The notes beneath the pieces were generated by a model. That model was not told where the DNA came from and did not search any database. It saw only the letters and a program-made list of their open reading frames with translations. A stretch of 64,000 nucleotides of DNA from Anaerococcus sp. Marseille-P3915 (GTDB taxonomy: Bacteria > Bacillota > Clostridia > Tissierellales > Peptoniphilaceae): contig NZ_LT984887.1 of assembly GCF_900258475.1 (NCBI RefSeq), positions 505,303 through 569,302 of the forward strand, given 5' to 3'. The position numbers were made by a program, and so were the translations under genes. Positions 12,730 through 21,989 of this stretch are shown in pieces; within the stretch, counting starts at the first letter, position 1, and each line of letters opens with the position of its first letter.

Positions 12730-12755
12730 ATCTTTATAGTATAAAGATAAAGGAG
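12730..12755 (+). promoter_or_regulatory. Palindrome and SD before the Gls24 gene
   Basis: ATCTTTAT-AGT-ATAAAGAT (12730-12748) directly precedes AAGGAG. It contains TATAGT/TATAAA that may serve as a -10 with TTTACT about 18 bp upstream. It could be a promoter, an operator or a short mRNA hairpin. I cannot choose between these. Confidence 0.3.
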
Positions 12756-12761
12756 ATATAT

Positions 12762-13175
12762 ATGACAGAAAATAACATGAATCAACCATTTCAAGATGAA
12801 ATTAGTGAATATACAGTATCAGATAAGGTTCTTGCAAAAATCACAAAGAAAGTTGTAGACAAGGTAGATGGTGTATTAGACCTTCAAGGTGGACTATTAA
12901 ACTCAATTACATCAAGTTTTACTAACAAGGAAGAAGAATCTACATCTGGAATCTCTATTAATCAAGAAGAAAGACAATGCATTGTTGAAGCTTCATTAAT
13001 ATTAGAGTACGGAAAAAAAGCAGCGCTAGTTTTTAAAGAAATAGACTCTTTAATCAAGCAAGAAATATATGAACTTACAGGTATAAAAGTCGCAGCTGTA
13101 AAAGTTGATATAGTTGATGTTTTAACTAAAGAAGAATTTGCTAAAAAAAATCAAGATAAAAAAGAAGAAAGATAA
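12762..13175 (+). CDS. Asp23/Gls24 family envelope stress protein
   Basis: A 137-residue Asp23/Gls24 domain protein. The pattern SEYTVSDKVLAKITKKVVDKVDGV, then VEASLILEYGK and a late IKVAAVKVDIVDV strand, fits the family (motifs abbreviated). In staphylococci Asp23 coats the inner membrane face through a membrane partner; the role here is inferred only. First of three Gls24 paralogues in the window and the only one outside a housekeeping operon. SD AAAGGAGAT. Ends before a strong bidirectional terminator. Confidence 0.85.
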   Translation: MTENNMNQPFQDEISEYTVSDKVLAKITKKVVDKVDGVLDLQGGLLNSITSSFTNKEEESTSGISINQEERQCIVEASLILEYGKKAALVFKEIDSLIKQEIYELTGIKVAAVKVDIVDVLTKEEFAKKNQDKKEER

Positions 13176-13185
13176 ATATTGAACT

Positions 13186-13213
13186 AAAAAGGGACTGCCC
13201 AGCAGTCCCTTTT
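13186..13213. terminator. Bidirectional terminator between gls24 and queT
   Basis: AAAAAGGGACTGC / GCAGTCCCTTTT with a 3-base loop, with A-run and T-run on either side, so it can stop both convergent transcripts. Confidence 0.9.
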
Positions 13214-13217
13214 AAAA

Positions 13218-13718
13218 TTAAAAATTATTTATATATGACATGAATCCTTGGTTTTTTTCAAGAATTTTAAATATTCCTACACCAATGATTGATACCATGA
13301 CAAATTCACTAAGCATAAATTGGAAAATCATTACAAGTAGGGCTTCGTTATTAGCAAGAATAAACCAGGTACCAAGTGCAGGAACGATCATTAAAAGCAC
13401 TGGGAATAAGGAAGCTATAAATAAATTATTAGCTTTCTCCATTAGTTTAAATGCTACAAAAGATGCAAGAGTACCAAATATTACATCAAATGCAGCCATT
13501 GGGCTCATAAAGTTAGCAAGGGCACATCCTAAAAGTAGACCTGGGATAAATCTCTTGTTATAAAATACTAATAAAACCAAAATTTCACTAAATCTAAATT
13601 GGATAGGTCCATAAGATGCCACAGGCATAAAGATTGTAAGCACTGCATAAAGGGCCGCTACTACTGCTGATTTCACTAAAAAGTTAGTGTCAGTAAAACT
13701 AAAATATTTCTCATTCAT
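13218..13718 (-). CDS. queT: QueT family queuosine-precursor (preQ1) transporter, ECF S component
   Basis: A 166-residue membrane protein with about five hydrophobic helices. The conserved GPIQFRFSE motif and a following LVLLVFYNKRFIPG-type segment are QueT hallmarks. QueT is the substrate-binding subunit of an ECF transporter for preQ1/queuine-type precursors used for tRNA Q34 modification. It needs a shared EcfAAT module, which is not in this window. A preQ1-I riboswitch candidate lies in its leader, which independently supports the substrate. Confidence 0.92.
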   Translation of the reverse strand: MNEKYFSFTDTNFLVKSAVVAALYAVLTIFMPVASYGPIQFRFSEILVLLVFYNKRFIPGLLLGCALANFMSPMAAFDVIFGTLASFVAFKLMEKANNLFIASLFPVLLMIVPALGTWFILANNEALLVMIFQFMLSEFVMVSIIGVGIFKILEKNQGFMSYINNF

Positions 13719-13726
13719 TTTTTCAT

Positions 13727-13765
13727 CTCCTTGATTTTTTTATAATGGGTGCCAAGAAACATTAC
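13727..13765 (-). promoter_or_regulatory. PreQ1 class I riboswitch controlling queT
   Basis: Minus strand: P1 stem TAATG / CATTA (13743-13764) encloses loop TTTCTTGGCACC, followed by an A-rich tail ATAAAAAAATC and CAAGGAG. The loop CTTG can pair with CAAG of the tail to form the H-type pseudoknot, and that tail overlaps the SD (AAGGAG, 13727-13732). Ligand binding should therefore hide the SD. Size, A-rich tail and SD overlap match preQ1-I aptamers. Confidence 0.78.
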
Positions 13766-13771
13766 TTGTTT

Positions 13772-13799
13772 ATTATAACATAAAATAAGGTTTTTTCAA
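13772..13799 (-). promoter_or_regulatory. queT promoter
   Basis: Minus strand TTGAAA (13794-13799) and TATAAT (13772-13777), spacer 16 bp. The predicted start at about 13765 is exactly the 5' edge of the riboswitch. The rest of the 268-bp gap (13800-13950) is AT-rich with no feature I can name. Confidence 0.75.
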
Positions 13800-13952
13800 G
13801 AAATATAAAAAGAGATATTCACATTATAATTAATCAGTCGATATTTTTATATAAAAATCCATTATATAGAAATAAATAATAGATATGACAATATTTAAAA
13901 TGTTATAAAAATAAATCTACCCTTTTACATTTAGTTTTATATTTTATCATAT

Positions 13953-13980
13953 TGAAGACTTAATCAAAATCTAGTAAAAT
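13953..13980 (+). promoter_or_regulatory. Promoter of the C39-like lipoprotein gene, possibly leaderless
   Basis: TTGAAG (13953-13958) and TAAAAT (13975-13980), spacer 16 bp. The -10 ends only 6 bp before the ATG at 13987, so transcription would begin at or next to the start codon. The AGAGG at 13981-13985 is too close to act as an SD. Confidence 0.5.
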
Positions 13981-13986
13981 AGAGGT

Positions 13987-14862
13987 ATGAAAAAGCTATG
14001 TATAATACTTCTATCAGCAATTGTTTTAAGTGCATGTCATAAAGAATCAGATAGTGACTTAAAAGGATTTATTGATGAAGAAAGTGTAAAAATAATTGAA
14101 GATTTAAAATCTTTGGCAAGTAATACCTTTAATACTAAAAGTTTACTAGATTTTAAATATGAAATAAAACCAAAATTAAAATCTGATGTAAAAGAAGATA
14201 TCATTAAAAACGTAGAAGCCGAAGCTAAAAAAGATAAAAAAGCAGAATGGATATATAATAATTTTTACAATCTAAATAATGTTGATGCCTATCTTACCGG
14301 AAATGATCCAGACACCATAGAATTTATTTATAATATGAACCACGATATAAAAGATTTTGAATTTTATGAAGGAGAATCTGTTAATCTTAAAAGAGAGACA
14401 CCATATTTCTTGCAATGGGATAATAGATGGGCATATGATACCCTCTACCCTACTAATATTGGAATTTCTGGTTGTGGACCTACTTCTGTTGCTATGGTCT
14501 TATCTAGATTTGAAAATAAACTAATATATCCAAAAGAAGTAGCCAAAGATGCCGCTAAATTTATGAATGATGGAGGAATGGATTGGGCTTTTATAGAGCA
14601 TGAGGCGAAAAAATATAATTTGAATGTAAAAGATATTGCTCTAGATAAGAAAAAAATGATTGAGGCCTTAAAAAATGGTCCTCTTATTGTATCAGTTAAA
14701 AAAGGATATTTTACGCTCTATGGTCATATTTTGGTTATAGATTCTGTAAAGGGTGATAAATTTATAATAAATGATCCAAATAGTGTCAAAAACTCAGTTA
14801 TAGAGTGGGATTTCGACCAGATTTCTAATCAAATTGCAAAAATTTGGGAAATTTCAAAATAA
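13987..14862 (+). CDS. Lipoprotein with a C39-like cysteine peptidase domain
   Basis: A 291-residue surface lipoprotein. The N-terminus is a signal peptide with lipobox LSAC; C17 is the lipidated Cys. Residues 20-135 are a charged helical spacer. Residues about 137-291 are a Peptidase_C39_2 domain with catalytic C163 (GISGCGPTS), H247 (YGHILVID) and D263 (INDPNS). This class resembles bacteriocin-leader peptidases but stands alone here, with no ABC transporter or bacteriocin nearby, so the substrate is unknown. Single gene with its own promoter, just before tRNA-Lys. Confidence 0.85.
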   Translation: MKKLCIILLSAIVLSACHKESDSDLKGFIDEESVKIIEDLKSLASNTFNTKSLLDFKYEIKPKLKSDVKEDIIKNVEAEAKKDKKAEWIYNNFYNLNNVDAYLTGNDPDTIEFIYNMNHDIKDFEFYEGESVNLKRETPYFLQWDNRWAYDTLYPTNIGISGCGPTSVAMVLSRFENKLIYPKEVAKDAAKFMNDGGMDWAFIEHEAKKYNLNVKDIALDKKKMIEALKNGPLIVSVKKGYFTLYGHILVIDSVKGDKFIINDPNSVKNSVIEWDFDQISNQIAKIWEISK

Positions 14863-14865
14863 AAT

Positions 14866-14894
14866 TTGACAAAAGCTATAAATGGTGTTATACT
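14866..14894 (+). promoter_or_regulatory. tRNA-Lys promoter
   Basis: TTGACA at 14866-14871 and TATACT at 14889-14894 with a 17-bp spacer, 17 bp upstream of the tRNA 5' end. Confidence 0.85.
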
Positions 14895-14911
14895 ATAAAG
14901 GTAGTTAGCGA

Positions 14912-14987
14912 GCACCATTAGCTCAGTTGGTAGAGCACCTGACTCTTAATCAGGGTGTCCAGAGTTCGAGTCTCTGATGGTGCACCA
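14912..14987 (+). tRNA. tRNA-Lys (anticodon CTT)
   Basis: A 76-nt cloverleaf with encoded CCA. Acceptor GCACCAT pairs with ATGGTGC. The D arm is GCTCAGTTGGTAGAGC. Anticodon stem CCTGA/TCAGG encloses loop CTCTTAA, giving anticodon CTT. The T arm contains GTTCGAGTC. CTT reads AAG, the minor lysine codon in an AT-rich genome. Single gene with its own promoter and terminator. Confidence 0.97.
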
Positions 14988-14993
14988 AATTTT

Positions 14994-15018
14994 GAGGAGT
15001 ATTTACTCCTCTTTTTTT
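14994..15018 (+). terminator. Terminator after tRNA-Lys
   Basis: GAGGAGT-ATTT-ACTCCTC followed by seven T, directly after the tRNA 3' end. Confidence 0.9.
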
Positions 15019-15114
15019 ATTACCTTTATCAAATCAATAAAATTTTAAATTTCTCCTTTACAATTTTCAAAAAGACGTATAATATCATAAAATATTTATT
15101 TCCAGGAGGAATAT

Positions 15115-15852
15115 ATGAAATTTGATACAAGAAACCTAACTAGTGTTGGAATTTTAGGAGCTATTGTAATAATGCTCGGTCTTACACCGCTAGGATTTCT
15201 ACCCCTAGGAGTCCTTACCGTTACAACCTTACATATACCTGTAATAATAGCTGGTATTTTGGAGGGTCCTTTGGTTGGAGGCCTGGTTGGATTAATTTTT
15301 GGTTTATTTAGTATTTTTAATGCTATTACAAGACCAGGTCCTATATCATTTGTATTTTACAATCCACTAATATCTATCATACCAAGGATTTTAATTGGTG
15401 TAGTTACAGGACTTGTTTATAGGGCTTTAAAAAATAAGGATAACTCAAAATTAAGACTCTTTATGAATGTTTTTTGGTCAGTTGTTGCCATAGTTTTAGC
15501 GGTAGTGACTCTTAAATCTTTTGTTGGAGATGTTAAGCTTGTAAATAAGATATTCTCATTAGTATTTTTAATTCTTGCAATAGTTATGCTTTATTTATCT
15601 GTGAAGAATAAAAAAGCTAATTTTGCTATTGCTGTATCATCTTTTATGGGAACTTTGACAAATTCTGGACTTGTTTTGGGTTTGATATATCTCATCTATG
15701 CTAAATCATATGCAGAAGCTATTGGAATCAGCCCAGATTTAGCTATGAATGCTATATTCTCAGCCTTCATAACCAATGCTATTCCAGAAGCTATAGTTGC
15801 AATCTTAATAGCAAGTGCTGTTGTAACATCTTTATCAAAGAGAAGAAAGTAA
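15115..15852 (+). CDS. ECF transporter S component, substrate unknown
   Basis: A 245-residue integral membrane protein with about six to seven hydrophobic helices. The N-terminal half (LHIPVIIAGILEGPLVGGLVG type segment, then a GLFSIFNAI stretch) is characteristic of vitamin-binding ECF S components. The middle (about 120-165) holds an extra hydrophobic segment that makes it longer than usual (~180-200). It needs a shared EcfAAT module, not present here. No vitamin riboswitch is visible in the 96-bp leader, so substrate cannot be assigned. SD CAGGAGG; TATAAT near 15081. Confidence 0.85.
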   Translation: MKFDTRNLTSVGILGAIVIMLGLTPLGFLPLGVLTVTTLHIPVIIAGILEGPLVGGLVGLIFGLFSIFNAITRPGPISFVFYNPLISIIPRILIGVVTGLVYRALKNKDNSKLRLFMNVFWSVVAIVLAVVTLKSFVGDVKLVNKIFSLVFLILAIVMLYLSVKNKKANFAIAVSSFMGTLTNSGLVLGLIYLIYAKSYAEAIGISPDLAMNAIFSAFITNAIPEAIVAILIASAVVTSLSKRRK

Positions 15853-15854
15853 GA

Positions 15855-15903
15855 AAATTAAAAATGCACACTCCCAAGATTTGGGAGTGTGCATTTTTAA
15901 TTT
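15855..15903. terminator. Long bidirectional terminator
   Basis: A 23-bp perfect inverted repeat (15855-15877 and 15881-15903) with a 3-base loop, core GCACACTCCCAA / TTGGGAGTGTGC and A/T runs on both sides. It separates the convergent ECF gene and the DUF4298 gene. Confidence 0.9.
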
Positions 15904-15924
15904 GGAAAATATTATAATAATAAG

Positions 15925-16227
15925 TTATTTTTGTTGGATCATCCTGTTAGCTAAGTCTAAAAATCTTAAGGCAAGATAATAATCATCCCCCATAAGGTCA
16001 TATATAGCATCTTCTGTCAATATTCCTTGATTTATTGATGGGTCAATCTTGCCTTCATTTGAGTCATCAAAATCTTTTTTAAACTGCTCGCTATAATAAT
16101 ATTCTACCAGTTTATCAAAATCTTCCCTATCCTTATCAAGCTGATCTAGGATTTCGTTAATCTTTCCTAAGAGCTCTTTATAGTTTTCATAAGTTTGAGT
16201 GTATTTTTCAATGTGTTTATAGTCCAT
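15925..16227 (-). CDS. DUF4298 domain protein
   Basis: A 100-residue acidic, helical cytoplasmic protein. The first half is heptad-rich. The second half has the spaced pattern YYYSEQFKKDFD...GILTEDAIYDLM, which I recognise as DUF4298; no function is known for this family. The start overlaps the serine-hydrolase stop by 11 bp, so the two are expressed together. No signal peptide or transmembrane helix. Confidence 0.75.
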   Translation of the reverse strand: MDYKHIEKYTQTYENYKELLGKINEILDQLDKDREDFDKLVEYYYSEQFKKDFDDSNEGKIDPSINQGILTEDAIYDLMGDDYYLALRFLDLANRMIQQK

Positions 16228-17146
16228 TTTCTTCCTCTTTCAAATTTTTAATTATTTCATCTAATTCATTCTTAATTAGATATGCCTTGTTTACATTGCT
16301 TTTATTTGTACTTATTATTATTATACCCAAATCTTTTAGAAAAATAATGTATTGTCCACCAGTTCCGCTGGCATATTTTATATTATCCTTTCCAGTCCAA
16401 AGGCTATAGCCATAATAGTCATCTGATAATAAATTTGTACTTTCATAATCTTTGTTTGATTTATATAAATTTGCCTGCATCTTTTCTATCCAAGAATTTG
16501 ATACTATTTTTTGGTTCCTGTAATATCCATCATTAATTATTATTTTCCCTAATTTAAGCATATCATCAGCAGATAGATATAGCTTAGTAGCTCCTGCCAA
16601 GTACTTTCCATAATAGTCCCATCTTGGAATTTTTATATCAATTTTGTTAAAGATATTTTCATCGATAAAAGTGTATAAGTCATAGCCTAGGTATTCTTGC
16701 ATAGCAGCAGCTAGGACATAATAACCAGCATTGGAATACAAAAATTTTTGACCAGGATTAAAATATATGGGATATGATAAGGCATAATCAAGGAGATTAT
16801 CCTTATTAAGTTCAGCTATATCTTTACTCATTAAAATTATATCCCTATAGCCCATGGTGTGGGTTAAACAATCTCTTACCCTAATTTTCTTAAGTTTTTC
16901 TATATTTTTTGTATTAAAAATTCTTATCTTATCTTTTAAAATATCATATATTAAAGTATCTTCATTAAAATTCCCATTCGATTTATCAATCAGTATCCCA
17001 CAAGAAAGGCTTGTTACAAATTTTGCAATAGATCTTATATTTATAATATCATCACTAGCATCTTTATATAAAATCCCCCTTTCCATTGAATATATTATCA
17101 AAGAATCAATATTGTTTTTTTTAATATTTAGTAATTTATCAATCAT
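16217..17146 (-). CDS. Beta-lactamase-fold serine hydrolase (class C / DD-peptidase-like)
   Basis: Serine hydrolase of the class C beta-lactamase / esterase superfamily. The three active-site motifs are present: S39xxK42 (SIAK), Y137-S-N139 and a G261TGG motif in place of KTG. I start it at ATG 17144-17146 (309 residues), preceded by GAGG; an in-frame TTG lies 12 bp further up. No signal peptide, so it appears cytoplasmic and is unlikely to act on mature wall or as a secreted beta-lactamase. Substrate unknown. Coupled to the DUF4298 gene. Confidence 0.82.
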   Translation of the reverse strand: MIDKLLNIKKNNIDSLIIYSMERGILYKDASDDIINIRSIAKFVTSLSCGILIDKSNGNFNEDTLIYDILKDKIRIFNTKNIEKLKKIRVRDCLTHTMGYRDIILMSKDIAELNKDNLLDYALSYPIYFNPGQKFLYSNAGYYVLAAAMQEYLGYDLYTFIDENIFNKIDIKIPRWDYYGKYLAGATKLYLSADDMLKLGKIIINDGYYRNQKIVSNSWIEKMQANLYKSNKDYESTNLLSDDYYGYSLWTGKDNIKYASGTGGQYIIFLKDLGIIIISTNKSNVNKAYLIKNELDEIIKNLKEEENGL

Positions 17147-17248
17147 ATCCACCCTCAATTTTACTATACAAGTCTACCTTAAGAAATAAAGATTAGTTCA
17201 TATGATAATATTAAAATGTTGTATTTTAATGATTTGTTTATATAAGAA

Positions 17249-17283
17249 AATTCCTCTTTTTAGATTAACTAAGAAGAGGAATT
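17249..17283 (-). terminator. Hairpin after the GNAT gene
   Basis: A 15-bp stem with one mismatch (AATTCCTCTT... / ...AAGAGGAATT) with a T-rich end in the minus direction. Probable terminator of the rnr-smpB-GNAT unit. The region 17159-17248 shows nothing else I can name. Confidence 0.6.
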
Positions 17284-17285
17284 AT

Positions 17286-17720
17286 TTATATAAACTTACT
17301 CATAATTCTTAAATTAGAAGAATTTTTAAATTCTAGGTCGCCATAAAACTTATCGTGTTTTTTATCATTTATAGAGAGTAATTCTATAAGGCTAACATTT
17401 TTATATAATAATTGTTCTTCTAATTTTTTTATAAACAATTTTCCAAGCCCATTATTTTGAAATTCTTTAAAGATAACTATTTCTTCTAGCATATATGATT
17501 TTAAGTCGTCATATTCTTTTATATATCCCATTAAAAAACCTGTATACTCATTTCCATTATTTTGTATAAGGCAAAGAGAATCGGGGGTTATGAAAACTTG
17601 CCTAATCCTCTTATAGGCTTTTTCATAAGTCCAAGATCCATCTTCATTTTCGTTATAATATTTAACATAAAGACTTGTAATTATATCCAAATCTTTTTCA
17701 GTCATACTTATATAATTCAT
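17286..17720 (-). CDS. GNAT family N-acetyltransferase
   Basis: A 144-residue acetyltransferase. Acetyl-CoA-binding motif A is visible as FQNNGLGKLF (Q-x-x-G-x-G) after a hydrophobic beta-4 strand (MLEEIVIF). A late FYGDLEFK motif is the usual GNAT beta-6 region. Acceptor substrate cannot be read. It begins 7 bp after smpB, so it is the last gene of that unit. Confidence 0.85.
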   Translation of the reverse strand: MNYISMTEKDLDIITSLYVKYYNENEDGSWTYEKAYKRIRQVFITPDSLCLIQNNGNEYTGFLMGYIKEYDDLKSYMLEEIVIFKEFQNNGLGKLFIKKLEEQLLYKNVSLIELLSINDKKHDKFYGDLEFKNSSNLRIMSKFI

Positions 17721-17727
17721 AAGCTTA

Positions 17728-18171
17728 CTAATAATTTTTAAGAGCTCTTTCGATTTTTCTCTTATCTTCTTTCTTCTTCAAGCTATCTCTTTTATCATAT
17801 AATTTCTTACCTTTAGCAAGGCCTATTTCAAGCTTAATTAGCCCGTCACGCTCATAAACTCTAAGGGGTACTATTGTATAGCCTGTCATGGTTTTCTTGC
17901 CTATGAGCTTATTTATTTCCTTTTTATGAAGGAGTAGTTTCCTAGTTCGTGTTGGATCTATATTTTGATCTGTTGCTTGGCTATAAGGGGTAACGTGCAT
18001 GCCATATACGAACATTTCCCCTTTCTTGTCGGAAATAAATGATTCTTTAATTGATACATTACCAGCCTTTATGGATTTTACTTCGCTACCTATTAGGGCC
18101 AGTCCTGCTTCGTATTTTTCTTCTATAAAATAATCATGGTAAGCCTTCTTATTATTGGCTAAAAGTTTCAT
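17728..18171 (-). CDS. smpB: SsrA-binding protein SmpB
   Basis: A 147-residue tmRNA-binding protein needed for trans-translation rescue of stalled ribosomes. The conserved N-terminal beta-barrel (KAYHDYFIEEKYEAGL, then GSEVKSIKAG) and the basic C-terminal tail (LYDKRDSLKKKEDKRKIERA) are clear. Overlaps the end of rnr by 20 bp. RNase R works with SmpB/tmRNA to degrade the faulty mRNA, so the pairing is functional. The tmRNA gene itself is not in this window. Confidence 0.97.
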   Translation of the reverse strand: MKLLANNKKAYHDYFIEEKYEAGLALIGSEVKSIKAGNVSIKESFISDKKGEMFVYGMHVTPYSQATDQNIDPTRTRKLLLHKKEINKLIGKKTMTGYTIVPLRVYERDGLIKLEIGLAKGKKLYDKRDSLKKKEDKRKIERALKNY

Positions 18172-20269
18172 CTCTTTCCTCCAAATAAAAATCTATATCT
18201 TTCTTGTATAGGTCTACATTAGTCACCATTACCCTTACTTCTTGACCTATTTGGTAATATTTTTTAGTATCGACATTAAAAGTTTGTAGGCTATCTTCTA
18301 TATATTCGTATCTATCATCAGAAAACTTGTACATAAATAGACCTTCAACTGTATTTTCAAGCTCTATGAACATACCGAATTCTGTAATTGAAGATATTCT
18401 ACCTGTAAATATTTCTCCAATATATTTTTTCATGTATTTACATTTATAGAAATCTTCTACTTCTCTTTCAGTTTGCTCACTTCTTCTTTCTGTTATGGAA
18501 AGGTGGTCTGCAGCATCTTCTAACCTATTTGTTAATGATATTTGATTTTTACCCATAAGTTTGTTTTCTATATAAGCCTTTAATAGTCTGTGGACTATTA
18601 GGTCAGGGTATCTCCTAATAGGGGCTGTAAAGTGGGTGTAAAAGCTCGTAGATAGTCCAAAGTGTATGTCGCTATAGTTTGCATACTTAGCTTTTTTCAT
18701 GGTCCTTAGCATCAAAATATTGACAATTTGCTCTTCTTTTTTACCTTCTACTTCTTTTAAGATATTTTGAAAGTCTTTTGGGTGAAGTTCTGAGCCTCTG
18801 ATATTATAGCCCATAGCATTTAATGCTTTTTTAAAAGCTTCTATTTTTTCATCAGCAGGCTTTTCGTGAATTCTGTATATAAATGGAAAATCCATGTAGG
18901 CAAAAAGTGTGGCGACAGTTTCATTTGCTATAAGCATGAACTCTTCTATCATCTTATTGCCTGGACCCCTATCTAGGGCTTCTATATTTAAAACCTTGCC
19001 TGTATCTGACACATCTATTTGACTTTCTTCAAAATTAAAATCTATGGAACCTCTTTTATCTCTAGATTTTTTTAAGATTTTGTGAAGCTTATTAAAGTCC
19101 TTTAGTTTTTCTTTTAATAGATCATCATCATATACTCCATCATCACCTTCTAAGAAGTTATTTACATCATCATAAACTAGCCTCTTATCAGACTTAATAT
19201 ATGATTTATAAAATTCGTAATCTAAAACCTTGCCTTTAGGATCTATGGTCATCCTTGCTGTTAGTGTTAGTCTAACTTCTCCTGGATTGAGTGAGCAAAT
19301 TCCATTTGATAATTTCTCTGGGAGCATTGGAATTACAATATTATAAAGGTAGGTAGAATTTCCTCTATCGTAGGCATCTTTATCAAGGGCTGTACCTTCT
19401 TTTACATAATGACTTACATCTGCTATATGCACATATAGGTCATAATTATCGTCAGATTTTTCTATTGAGATAGCATCGTCAAAATCTTTAGAATCCCTAC
19501 CGTCAATTGTGACTGTGTAAAGCTCAGACAAATCTTTTCTATCCTTAAGTTCATTTTCACTAACTTGATCAGCTATATATAAGATTTCTTTTTTTGTTTG
19601 CTTTGAAAATTCTGTAGGAATTTTATTTTGCCTGATTATTGATAAGACATCAATATTTTTATCATTTTTGCTGCCGATTATTTCTGTAATTCTTCCCTCA
19701 GGGTTGTTATTTTTAGGATAGGAAATAATTTCAACAACTACCTTATCCTTATCTTTTGCACCCTTGGAATATTTTTGATCTACATATATATCATCAGAAA
19801 ATCCCTTATCTGCAACAACAAAACCAAAGCCTTTGTTGGCCTGATAGGTCCCTATGATTTCCTCATTGGCTCTTTCTAAGATTTCTATAACCTGGCCTTC
19901 AGCATTCTTGTCATCTTCCTTATCTCTTAGGATTTTGATTTTTACCTTATCATTATTATGAGCACCACTTAGTTTATCTTTTGCAATATATACATCATCA
20001 AAGTCTTTATTGTCGGATATAAAAAATCCATATCCACCAGAGGCTAGTGAGATTGTACCTTTAAGATTTATTTCTTCTTCAGTTAAAGGCATTATCCTTT
20101 TTTTATTTGATATACGAATCTTGTCATTTTTTTCTAGCTCGTCTACTATGTCCTTTATTCCCTTTTTAGTATACTTATCTGCTTTAAGATAGGTTTCAAG
20201 TTCTTTTAAGGTCATTGGTATATAGTCTTCATCATATACTAAATTTAGGATTAATTCTTTTATATTCAT
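18152..20269 (-). CDS. rnr: Ribonuclease R
   Basis: A 705-residue 3'-5' exoribonuclease that degrades structured RNA. Domains in order: N-terminal winged helix, two cold-shock OB folds (about 70-200), catalytic RNB domain with the metal-binding motif DGRDSKDFDDAISIE (near 255-270), and a C-terminal S1 domain (GEIFTGRISSITEFGMF). The length is normal for Firmicutes. A terminator lies between secG and rnr, so expression may rely on read-through or a weak own promoter. Confidence 0.97.
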   Translation of the reverse strand: MNIKELILNLVYDEDYIPMTLKELETYLKADKYTKKGIKDIVDELEKNDKIRISNKKRIMPLTEEEINLKGTISLASGGYGFFISDNKDFDDVYIAKDKLSGAHNNDKVKIKILRDKEDDKNAEGQVIEILERANEEIIGTYQANKGFGFVVADKGFSDDIYVDQKYSKGAKDKDKVVVEIISYPKNNNPEGRITEIIGSKNDKNIDVLSIIRQNKIPTEFSKQTKKEILYIADQVSENELKDRKDLSELYTVTIDGRDSKDFDDAISIEKSDDNYDLYVHIADVSHYVKEGTALDKDAYDRGNSTYLYNIVIPMLPEKLSNGICSLNPGEVRLTLTARMTIDPKGKVLDYEFYKSYIKSDKRLVYDDVNNFLEGDDGVYDDDLLKEKLKDFNKLHKILKKSRDKRGSIDFNFEESQIDVSDTGKVLNIEALDRGPGNKMIEEFMLIANETVATLFAYMDFPFIYRIHEKPADEKIEAFKKALNAMGYNIRGSELHPKDFQNILKEVEGKKEEQIVNILMLRTMKKAKYANYSDIHFGLSTSFYTHFTAPIRRYPDLIVHRLLKAYIENKLMGKNQISLTNRLEDAADHLSITERRSEQTEREVEDFYKCKYMKKYIGEIFTGRISSITEFGMFIELENTVEGLFMYKFSDDRYEYIEDSLQTFNVDTKKYYQIGQEVRVMVTNVDLYKKDIDFYLEERDETFSQ

Positions 20270-20290
20270 AAAATCTCCTTAGGATTTAAT

Positions 20291-20323
20291 AAAAAAAGAG
20301 TCAAATTTCTTTGACCCCTCTTA
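20291..20323 (-). terminator. Terminator/attenuator between secG and rnr
   Basis: On the minus strand GTCAAA-GAAA-TTTGAC extended by G-U and A-U pairs, followed by seven T. It lies at the secG stop and upstream of the rnr SD, so it should reduce transcription into rnr. Confidence 0.8.
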
Positions 20324-20548
20324 GTTTAATGCTATAAATACTATACTTCCTAAAAATAAAAGTACTCCTCCAAAAATTACAACTTTGTCAAGCATTTCAT
20401 TTTTTGATTTATGTGCACTTTTACCAAAAACATTAGTCTGTGTACCAGATAATGCTCCTAGTCCGTCAGTTTTAGGATCTTGTAGTGTTACTGCAACTAT
20501 TACAATTGCAGATGCAATCATCATTATTACTGCAAGAAAATTAGACAT
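20321..20548 (-). CDS. secG: Preprotein translocase subunit SecG
   Basis: A 75-residue SecG with two transmembrane helices (about 3-22 and 53-74), joined by the conserved cytoplasmic loop with a GLGAL motif and a NVFGKSA-like segment. It assists SecYE translocation. I use ATG at 20546-20548 because GGAGGTG sits 5 nt upstream; the longer frame starting at 20566 would place the SD inside the gene. Confidence 0.93.
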   Translation of the reverse strand: MSNFLAVIMMIASAIVIVAVTLQDPKTDGLGALSGTQTNVFGKSAHKSKNEMLDKVVIFGGVLLFLGSIVFIALN

Positions 20549-20574
20549 ATAGACACCTCCGTTCATACTTTTTT

Positions 20575-20603
20575 ATAATACCGCAAATGGGCTATTTTTT
20601 CAA
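20575..20603 (-). promoter_or_regulatory. secG promoter
   Basis: Minus strand TTGAAA (20598-20603), 17-bp spacer, TATTAT (20575-20580), about 27 bp before the secG start. Confidence 0.7.
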
Positions 20604-20613
20604 TATTTATTAT

Positions 20614-20647
20614 AAAAAGACTTGCTCATTATATAAGCAAGTCTTTT
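20614..20647 (-). terminator. Terminator after eno
   Basis: AAAAGACTTGCT / AGCAAGTCTTTT, a 12-bp stem with a 10-base loop and a T-rich tail in the minus direction. Ends the glycolytic operon. Confidence 0.87.
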
Positions 20648-20654
20648 AAAGATA

Positions 20655-21989
<1,335 letters not shown>

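Noticed and set aside
13800-13950. A small RNA or second gene in the queT/lipoprotein gap
   Set aside because: AT-rich with no consistent stem-loop, promoter-terminator pair or open frame with an SD.
14912-14987. tRNA-Lys as an integration site for a mobile element
   Set aside because: No integrase and no repeated tRNA 3' end downstream; the flanking genes are ordinary.
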